NCBI GenBank assembly: GCA_009746045.1
Contig: RPFO01000175.1
Coordinates: 2,178,287-2,242,286, forward strand
DNA length: 64,000 bases
From: Mesostigma viride
Taxonomy: Eukaryota > Streptophyta > Mesostigmatophyceae > Mesostigmatales > Mesostigmataceae
Direction of reading: 5' to 3'
Made by a program: the position numbers and the translations under genes. Shown one piece after another: positions 56,281 to 64,000 of the stretch; position 1 is the stretch's first letter, and every line of letters begins with the position of its first letter. The notes beneath the pieces were generated by a model, which made no database searches, was not told where the DNA came from, and worked only from the letters and a program-made list of their open reading frames with translations.

Positions 56281-57016
56281 TGCTTACATGTGTAGCCATA
56301 ATATGCTGGTTGTCTCCTTGATACTATGCAGCCTGCCTCAACGATAACATGCAGCCAATTGTCTTGTTGATGATCGATATGCTGCCCGCAGATCATGCAT
56401 CGCCTTGGTAGATCAACATGCAGTTCAGCTAGCTTGCTGCATGATTGCCAAATTGTTCGCAAGTGCGCGCTGAAGTAACTTCGATCGACATGCATGCATG
56501 TGCTATAGAAACAGTAGGTCCCAGTAGCTGCTGGCACCACAACACGCGTACACTCAGCGAGCTTCTGAACGGGTTGGGAAGCCTAGAGCAAATTGACGTG
56601 CGATCGAAGTCCTGCACGAGCCGTTTGCCTGCCATACGCGCATAGATGCACACTTTCAGAGGACGCATATATGTTGTTGGAAGTAAGTACTCGCGTGTCA
56701 TGCGCATGCATGGGCATGCCATGGAGTACTATGCTAATCTCATTAGAAAAATAACTACACGAAACCGTCTGCATCATGCCCCAACCATATGAAGTGAGAC
56801 AACTATATAGTCACTAGAGGGGGATATTATCCTCATCTGAGCTATCCTCTGCTGTAATGGCGGACGAGGCGGTAGTGTAGCGGCTATCCTCAGGGGCAAT
56901 AACCTCCACCTGAGGACTTCTGCCCTGCATTCTACCAATGGGCCATACTTGGAAGACCACAGCGCGCACACAATGAATCTGGCGTGATGGACCAGCAAGA
57001 TTGCACGGCTTGCACC
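56281..57016. other. Unassigned sequence
   Basis: No coding gene is recognised. A copy of the dispersed GCTGGTTGTCTC motif lies near 56305. Confidence 0.4.
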
Positions 57017-57275
57017 TATTAATTAATTAGTTCATTAACTCGTCGTCTGTCCCAACTCAGTCCTAATAATAGGACTGAGTTGACCTTTTTCAACCGTGTG
57101 TAGTGACTAGGTGGGGGGTCCATCCAAGATGCTTAGATGTGGGTCTATGGAGTATTTGATGTCCTCTTGCTGGCAAAAATACTACATCAGTGAAAACTTG
57201 ACCCAAACTCCTAAAAATTACATGGATGTATGGCACCGTCGGCGAATTTGCATTTTTGTGTGGTAGCATGAGTGG

Positions 57276-59235
57276 AAATCCATCCATCCATCCATCCATC
57301 CACAAAATTCCGGCCACGAGGTAGCCATGGCTGTCGGAGCTCATAACTTTCACGTTTGAGCACCGAATTTAGCCGTGAATATCACTATCGCTTCGTCTTT
57401 CTAAGACGCACATGCTGATATAATTTTCCGAATCTAAAACGCAATATATGGCGCACAAACGCGCCTCGACGCAACGCAGCCTGGCGGCTGCGCTCGGCAA
57501 TGAAAATTCTGCAGCTCAGGCTGCAGCTTCGCCTTCAGGTCCGGCAGGCGGCGATGACACTAGTCGTGCACTGGTGGTCGTCCAGCAACCCCCCGGGCTT
57601 AACGCCTCGCCATCTGCATCGCCTGACCCCAAGCGCACCCGCCCAGCCGACGACACAGGAGGGTCTTCACGCCCAGAACCGAGCTTTCGGCCCCGGCCTT
57701 TCAAGGTCGCAGATTACGACTGGGCCACCATTTCTCCGACCGATGCTCTGCGCTGCATCTTCTTCGGGGATTACGCTTCGCTTTACGACCTGTGCCTCCA
57801 TTTCCACTCCATCAATCGCCTCCTCGCCCCGGACGGCAGCCGCTGGGCCAACATCTACGGGCTGTCCGGCTGCGTCCGCCCCCATCTCCAGCACGCCATC
57901 CTCAACTCCCTTCTCCAGCGCTCTGACGGCGAGATCTGGGCTCCACCCCTTTCCGTCCCCACCCTCCGCTCCATCCTCACGGAAGCCTTTCAGCAGCACG
58001 TGACCCCCCTTGCTGCCGACATAGCAGCAATCGGCGGCACGCTGACTGCTGAACTTCCTCACATTTCCACCGCCGCCGCCTCCACCTCCACGGCCATTTC
58101 CGCCTCCACTGCCGACATCAAAGCCCAGCTCCTCGACCTCGACCAACGCCTTCAAGCCACCGCCAACGCCCTTGAGAGCTTGCATGACACCGCCGGCCTC
58201 ACCGCCCAGGCGGTGAAGGACATCGCCGCCCAGCCGGCGCCTGCTGGCTCGGCCGGCGATGCTCCCTCCACCTGGGCGGACTTGCTTAAGCAGCACACCA
58301 CCTCCACCACCTCCACCATCTCGGCACAACTCAAGCAACAAGCCCTCGACCTTCGCGAGGAAGCCGACATCGCCCGGCGCAGCCACAATGTCATCGTCAA
58401 GCACTTCGACCAGCAGGCAGGTGAGACCTCCACGAGCCTTCTTGAGGCATTTAAGCGCGCCATTCTTGCCCCCATGTTACTCACTGGTGAGCTGGACATG
58501 TCGGCTGTCCGCCTCCCCCGCGCGCGGGGGAAGGCTGGCCCGGCCCCCGTGCTCCTCACCTTTAAGTACATGGCGGACAAGCTGGCGTTCCTTAAATGCC
58601 GCAAGAAGCTCTCGGAGACTCGCTTCACGCTGGACGACGACTTGACCCTGGCCCAGCAACAACGGCGACGCGAGCTATGGCCGGCCTACCTTCAGCTCCG
58701 GCAGAGCGCAAGGGGGAAGCCGGTATACTGGAGGGGGGCGGTCATCCACGTTGACCACAAGCCCTGGCAGCCCCCTCCTGCCACCTCAGACTAGGAATAT
58801 ATATACCAGTAGTGTAGATTAGTAAGGCTTAGCCTAGCATGTGGCCCACGCGCATGTGCGCCCATAATGGCCCCCATGGATGATGCCTTCAACATTTAGC
58901 CATGCTTTGTCTATAATGGGACCCCCATGGATGTTGCATTAAGAACTTAGCCATGCTATGCCATGCAGAGAGATGCTCTCTGTCGAGAAGCCATGCCCTA
59001 GCCCTTGCATAGCCATGATGATCTTCCTCCCCCGTGCCAGGATCCCCTTAGCTGGGTTGAACCTGAGACAGCATGGTGGTGCCGGTGCCCTTGCGGCACC
59101 TAGAGCAAGTGTTGCTTACATTCCCACCCTTGCATGAAGTAGCCTAGGATGTATTTAAAGCCATATGCCCCTTCTCAGGGATATGTGCTACATTGACTCC
59201 CAACGGAGTGATGTTGATAATTAATTAATTAATTA
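57276..59235 (+). mobile_element. ORF1-only LINE (lineage 1), intact copy with 8-bp target-site duplication
   Basis: ATGAGTGG flanks the element at 57268-57275 and 59236-59243. The order is a short (ATCC)n, one CACGAG unit, the 5' module (about 57330-57435), an open ORF1 (57448-58794), 3' UTR (58795-59190), the stem-loop ACTCC-CAAC-GGAGT (about 59198-59211) and an AATT tail. No ORF2 or ORF2 remnant is present. It lies inside the TIR transposon. Confidence 0.9.
57448..58794 (+). CDS. ORF1 protein of an ORF1-only LINE (448 aa, intact)
   Basis: This is an L1 ORF1p-like nucleic-acid-binding protein. A basic, Ala/Pro-rich N-terminus (HKRASTQRSLAAAL) precedes a long helical region (about residues 170-300, with TADIKAQLLDLDQRLQATAN) expected to form a coiled coil. 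An RRM-like core follows (NVIVKHF near 314, RLPRARGKAGPAPVLLTFKY near 355). The C-terminal domain starts at TLDDDLTLAQQQRRRELWPA (about 393) and ends in HKPW. That order (coiled coil, RRM, CTD ending in a basic RRxxW helix) matches mammalian L1 ORF1p. I chose the ATG at 57448 because it directly follows the conserved 5' module. No stop interrupts the frame. It is probably expressed only with the element. Confidence 0.85.
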   Translation: MAHKRASTQRSLAAALGNENSAAQAAASPSGPAGGDDTSRALVVVQQPPGLNASPSASPDPKRTRPADDTGGSSRPEPSFRPRPFKVADYDWATISPTDALRCIFFGDYASLYDLCLHFHSINRLLAPDGSRWANIYGLSGCVRPHLQHAILNSLLQRSDGEIWAPPLSVPTLRSILTEAFQQHVTPLAADIAAIGGTLTAELPHISTAAASTSTAISASTADIKAQLLDLDQRLQATANALESLHDTAGLTAQAVKDIAAQPAPAGSAGDAPSTWADLLKQHTTSTTSTISAQLKQQALDLREEADIARRSHNVIVKHFDQQAGETSTSLLEAFKRAILAPMLLTGELDMSAVRLPRARGKAGPAPVLLTFKYMADKLAFLKCRKKLSETRFTLDDDLTLAQQQRRRELWPAYLQLRQSARGKPVYWRGAVIHVDHKPWQPPPATSD

Positions 59236-60812
59236 ATGAGTGGCAAAAATTGAATAAATTCCATATGCATGTTAAAAAAATACAGGCATGTAAACAATAT
59301 AGTTCTTGACCTGTGGCAAAAAACTGGACTCAATTTGGCCACTGGCACTGCCTGAAACACGCCAAATACTGCCAGTCCTATACATAGGACTGGGCCATGC
59401 TAGAAATTTGCAAGCATGTAAGTGCGGTCATACTACATAGTAGCGTGGCCACAAACCATGTCAATCAGCCCATTTCCCTTCAGGCATAATAGGAAAACAT
59501 ACTTGCATCATCATATTGCAGTTATATTGTACCTTAGTATGTGTGAAAGCCTATGCATGCATGTAGGGAATGCGTATGGATACGTAGCTACAAAGGGATG
59601 TATTATAAGTAATAACCACCGATATAATGGGTAGGTTAGTCACATTTAATTGTTCTTTACAAGAATGGACATGGATAAAACTGTATTACCTTGCCATGAC
59701 ATGGCCAAGATACCTGCTGGCACATGATGACAGTGGTTTATCACCATGATTTTTCACTCACCCGTATAAGCTTGACAGTACCCTTGACGCAGCCCATGAC
59801 CACACAATCATGCAGTATGAACATAGCAAGAGAATAACTAACATCTATGAAAGTGTTTTAACCCATTCAGCACCTAAAACCTTGTACAGCCACGCTACGG
59901 TAAGGCAAATGCCTGGTAAGATCATCTAAAAAGATGGTTTTAGAGAGGGGCAGGCAACGGTCAAGAAAGAGCAGCAAGACTCAAAACTGACAGCGCATCG
60001 CAAGCTTAAACTCATGTAAGAATACCAAGAAACGATGAAGCAGCGATATTCCAGCTTTACCTGGCACGGCTGGCGTTACCTTGGCCCAGGCGGTGCCTGC
60101 AAAAGTGGCACTTTGCGGCACACAAACCATGACGTGACAGAGTGGTCGAAATCATCAAATCTTTACTGCCACTAGACTTAATCTACGACAATACATGATA
60201 AAAGGTAGAAAGAAACCTATAAACCCTTCGATTTGATCCGGGAATCAATTGTAGTAATCCATTCCGTCGACCTGCCTAATCGCAGATTTTTCCAGCAAGA
60301 ACAGTGCCGACACCCAGTAAATCGCATCCCCGCGAGGTTAAAATTCACTTGTATCATCTTTAGGACATAAATAATCTATTTCCTGGGTTTGGCCCGCAAA
60401 ATCGTCCGAAAACGTAAACTGCGTGCATGGGCGCAAGCCGCCATGGCTAGGTCGTGCATTTCCGGAACTCACGTTTCGCGTGAAAATGTACCCTTACCAC
60501 CTGTACTTTCACCGTACGGTTAGACGCCCAAACCAAATCCAAAAAAATCCCAAAAATATGTCCAAGAAAGATCTTTTCAAGTAGTATTTGAATAAATTTT
60601 GAGAAAAATTTTCTGCCAAATATTCCGACCGGGGCGAATTTTCTACAAAACCTCAAAATCAGGTCCTAAAATTAGGACTGAGTTGAACTCAGTCCTAAAA
60701 TTAGGACCAGGGACAGACGACGAGTTAAAAGCGTGCTCCCGTTGGGGAGTCACGGAGTGCACTTAATGCCTGTATATGAAGGAGACAACCAGCATATATA
60801 TGTATATGCACA

Positions 60813-60926
60813 GCCACGAGCCACGAGCCACGAGCCACGAGCCACGAGCCACGAGCCACGAGCCACGAGCCACGAGCCACGAGCCACGAGCCACGAGCCA
60901 CGAGCCACGAGCCACGAGCCACGAGG
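60813..60926. repeat. 7-bp tandem repeat (GAGCCAC) at the 5' end of a LINE
   Basis: About 16 perfect units. The same unit occurs about four times at the 5' end of the copy at 4986 and once at 57320. Confidence 0.95.
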
Positions 60927-63834
60927 TAGCCATGGCTGACGGCGGAGCTCAAAACTTTCACGTTTGGGCACCAAATTCGGCCGTGAATATCATAATCGCT
61001 TCGTCTTTCTAAGCCGCACACGCTGATATATTTTCCTGAAGCTAACAATTAAGCAATATCATGACGAGCAAACGCTCGTCTGCGCAACGCAGCCTGGCGG
61101 CTGCGCTCAGCCCTGAAAAAACGTCTGCAGCCCCGGCTGCAGCTTCGCCCTCAGGCCCGGAAGGCAGCGGTGTCACTAGTTAACTCACTGGTGGTCGCCC
61201 AGCCCCAGGGCTTCCGGGCTTGCCTCGCCCTCTGCATCGCCTGACCCCAAGCGCGGTCGCCCTGGCGAACCTAGCTGGTCCGAGGTCGCCTTTGACGTCA
61301 ATCCCTATGGCTACTGGAACCGAACACCGTCAGCCTTTACGGAAGATGTGTTTTTCGGCCAGCACGCACGCCTCGCTTGTTGACCTGTGCTCGCACCTCA
61401 TCTCCCCGCAAAACCGCGGCCATATGCCAAATGGCGCTCCTTGCATATCTGCTGACCTTCTGCCACGCACGACTCCGACGCCCCGGCCGGCTCCAGCGCC
61501 TCGCCCTCTGCTCCCTTTTTGCATGGGCGCTCCAAAGCCAAGATCTGCCCCCCCCGGCCCGTCCCACCGTCGCGACCGACACCATCGAATTCGCACCCTC
61601 CGAAGCTTTGGCGAGCAGTACGTGACTCCCCTCGCTGCAGATGTGGCAGCCATGGGCCGCACGCTGGCTCAGCCGAGCTCCCCACCATCTCCACCGCCAC
61701 CTCCACCCTTGATCAGTCCTCGCCTCCCCCGCCACCGCCGCCGGCCACCGCCACATCTGACGACATCACCGCCCAGCTCCGTCATGACATCGACCAGCGC
61801 CTCTTGAGGACAACGCCATTGCCATCGAGTGCCGGCAAAACACTGCAGGCCTCACCGCCCAGGCGGCACGTACTGAAGGATATTGCCGCCAAGCCAGCCC
61901 CCGCTGGCCAGGAAGGGCGATGCTCCTCCCCCCCAGACCTGGGCACTAGCTGAGCCATGCTGCTGAACCACACCACCACCACCACCTCGTTTTATTGTCG
62001 CAGCACAGCTCATTCAGCAGACGCTCGACCTCCACGAGGAGGCCGAGCTCGACAAGCGCAGCCTTACTGACGTCATCGTCAAGCACTTCGACCTGGTGGA
62101 AGGTAAGAACTCCGTGAAACCTGTGCGAGCTTCACGAACCACAGGCGTTTGAGAACAAAATCCTTGGCCGTATGGGCTTCATTGGTGAGATGAAGCTGGA
62201 TCGAGGCCCTCCGCCTTCCCCGCTCGCGCGGGGTAAGGCCGGACCGCCTTTGCTGCATGCTTAGAACTCATCTTCGAGAACATAGCAGATTGCTCGAGAG
62301 GACTCACTACAGTTTGGACGACGACTTGACTGGCCTAGGCGCAGCAACAACGGCGACGGGAGCTATGGCCGACCTACCTCCAGCTCGACCGTCAGACAGC
62401 GGCAGGGCGGCCGGTGTACTGGATCGAAGGGGGCGGCCATCGATCTACGTCGGCCGCAAGCCCTGGCAAGCGACCCCCGCTGCCCCAGCAACCCCAGCCT
62501 AGGGGACTACAGCAGTAGTAGGTAGAATAGTACACCAACGTGGCCTTGTACATTCAACAATTTTGTATTCTCATAGTAGTGTGTAATACTTTGTTCTAGT
62601 TCTTCTCATTTCATTGTTATCATTATTTTATTACTTTATTCTTTATTTTCGTTTTTTTCACCTCTTTCTTTCTTTCCTTTTTTCTCTCCTTTACCACTTC
62701 TCTTTGTGCCTCATCTTTATTACTCTCACTGTTATGTTTGTTCATCCTGTCTATTTTTTCAATAGGCGGCGAAATGGACTGCCTACCCTTTTCACCTTAC
62801 ACTTTTTCGTTGGAGTGAGCTGGGCATGAATTAAGCTTTAGACCCTGTTGGATATCTAAGACCCCCGGCCGGGCACCATGGGCCCTGAAAATCCATGCAT
62901 ACTCCAACATCGCCTGTGCCTCACCACATCCCAGCAATGACCTCTTTCTTTATATTCCATTTTTGTTTTTGTTATTATTAATACTCTTTACGTACTTTGT
63001 CTTTATTTATTATTGTTCGTATCATCAAGGAGACAACCAGCGCAGGCCAGAATTATTATTACCATTTACATTTTCTTTTCGTTTTTCTTTTTTCTTTTCT
63101 TCTTTTTCCTTTTCCCTTTGTAATGTATACTCCTTACTTTTTCTTTTAGCCCCTTCGTGTATACGTGTGTGTATGAGTTCCCTCTTTTCCTTCTTAGTTT
63201 TAGTTTTAGTTGTTGTTGTTGTTGTACGTTGGTGGTGGTGTGTGTGCACACAGTGTGCATGCATGTGTGCATGTGTAGTAGGTGTGTGTAGGTGTGTTTT
63301 CCCTATCAACATTTCTTTTTACCCTCTGTCTCCCTCCATGCAGGTCTTCCTAGAGATAGCCACGTGGCTCCCGCGGCCTTCGCGTCTTTCCTCTCAGACA
63401 ACTACCCTAGTCTAGTCCTTCCACGGCGTTGGATCACCATGCGTCGAGGCATAGTTGTCTCACTTGACGTACACTTCATGTATGCCTATTATGGGCCCCA
63501 CACCAGATGATGACTTAGCATTATTTAGCCATGTACATGTTTGCCTATGACGAGCTCCACACCAGATTCAACGCATCGCATTAGTAGTTAGTCGGTCATG
63601 CTTTGCCCATGCAGAGAGTTGCTCTCTGCTGAGATGCCATGCCCTTGCCATTGTTTATTATAGCCACACATGTGATGATCTTCCACCCTATGTCCGCACC
63701 TTAGCTGCTGGAATACATAGTGGTGCAGGTGCACTTTGGTGCACCCAGAGCTGGTCTAGTTCACACCGGCCCTACCCTTGCAGGAAGTATCCCAGAATGT
63801 ATTAAAATTTAATCTAATTTAATTTTAATACTAC
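60815..63834 (+). mobile_element. ORF1-only LINE (lineage 1), 10-bp target-site duplication, decayed ORF1
   Basis: TATGCACAGC flanks it (60805-60814 and 63835-63844). It begins with about 16 CACGAGC units, then the 5' module (60926-61050), ORF1 from about 61062 (TSKRSSAQRSLAAALSPEK) to about 62500, broken many times, and a 3' UTR. An unrelated T-rich insert of about 0.9 kb (62560-63460) sits in the 3' UTR. The end is an AATTT-like tail near 63807-63830 in which the usual stem-loop is not visible. Confidence 0.75.
62560..63460. other. T-rich insert inside the 3' UTR of an ORF1-only LINE
   Basis: Sequence unrelated to other lineage-1 3' UTRs, with long T-rich runs, a GT-rich stretch near 63220-63300 and one copy of the dispersed GAGACAACCAGC motif (63030). 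I could not find clean inverted repeats or a target-site duplication. Small open frames are low-complexity. Confidence 0.5.
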
Positions 63835-64000
63835 TATGCACAGCAGGAAAAGGGGCAGAGACCCCACCCTTTCCTTCATGCCTGAGGCATGCCACAGCAG
63901 CAATCGGATACGAATGAACGATCCGGCAAATTCTGTGGGTGAAATAAGAGCCGCATGAGCATAGCATTTCAAGGAGAGCGTGGGCAAGCAAGCTGAGCTC

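Larger units (their letters stand above)
57038..60725. mobile_element. Non-coding TIR DNA transposon with TA target duplication, interrupted by a LINE
   Basis: The ends are inverted repeats ACTCGTCGTCTGTCCC (57038) and its complement (to 60725), each flanked by TA. Just inside are hairpins: a perfect 12-bp stem AACTCAGTCCTA/TAGGACTGAGTT on the left, and a longer near-palindrome with the same GTCCTAAAATTAGGAC-type arms on the right. Without the nested LINE it is about 1.7 kb and I see no transposase. The superfamily is uncertain; the TA target suggests Tc1/mariner relatives. Confidence 0.8.
57017..64000 (-). mobile_element. Lineage-2 element 3' UTR, split by two nested insertions
   Basis: Three pieces read as one minus-strand 3' UTR: the tail at 57017-57037, the stem-loop region at 60726-60814 and the upstream UTR at 63835-64000. 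Joined in order they parallel 1165-1420 (GTTGGGGAGTCACGGAG, then GGGCAGAGAMCCC and AACGATCCGGCAAA). The element runs off the window end. Everything between the pieces is younger. Confidence 0.75.

Noticed and set aside
56850-56945. A possible tRNA gene (GGTAGTGTAGCGGCTATC looks like an A box)
   Set aside because: No B box at the right distance and no cloverleaf.
1-64000. LTR retrotransposons, virus-derived elements or CRISPR arrays
   Set aside because: I found no paired long terminal repeats, no gag/protease/integrase-type motifs, no capsid genes and no spaced repeat array. All reverse transcriptase sequence here is LINE type.

Overview
The window is nuclear DNA of a ciliated eukaryote, most likely a green alga. 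Three things support this. A complete IFT172 gene implies a cilium or flagellum. The second gene, SGF29, resembles the plant-type protein, ending in the same His-Arg-Gln as I recall for land plants. Exons are GC-rich, introns are numerous and long, and every splice junction I assigned is GT-AG. I cannot name the genus from sequence alone. Family comparisons were made from memory, without alignment software.

Layout: 1-18.2 kb is a graveyard of L1-type LINEs in both orientations, with (GTAT)n and (AATT)n repeats. 18.6-26.4 kb holds SGF29 on the minus strand, 8 exons and 299 codons, with a 12-bp minisatellite and a GGAGA tract in its introns. 26.4-27.6 kb is a shared intergenic region. 27.6-54.3 kb holds IFT172 on the plus strand, 35 exons and 1,749 codons. 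54.4-64 kb is again transposons, nested up to three deep. Both genes look intact and are transcribed divergently. SGF29 would act in the nucleus as a histone H3K4-methyl reader of SAGA-type complexes. IFT172 would act in intraflagellar transport.

The transposons include LINE-A (one nearly full-length copy with ORF1, endonuclease and reverse transcriptase), LINE-B and LINE-C (3' ends only), and two lineages of elements that carry an L1-type ORF1 but no ORF2. One ORF1-only copy has an intact 448-codon ORF1 and an 8-bp target-site duplication. These elements share a short 3' stem-loop (CTCC-CAAC-GGAG) before an AATT-type tail, and their 3' ends match either LINE-B or LINE-A. This suggests that different LINE reverse transcriptases move them in trans, like mammalian HAL1.

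The second unusual pattern is in the host genes. Many introns of IFT172, and at least two places in SGF29, carry decayed tandem copies of the adjoining exon edge with its splice site. One copy could be a 12-codon in-frame cassette exon. Another seems to have seeded a 26-bp minisatellite.
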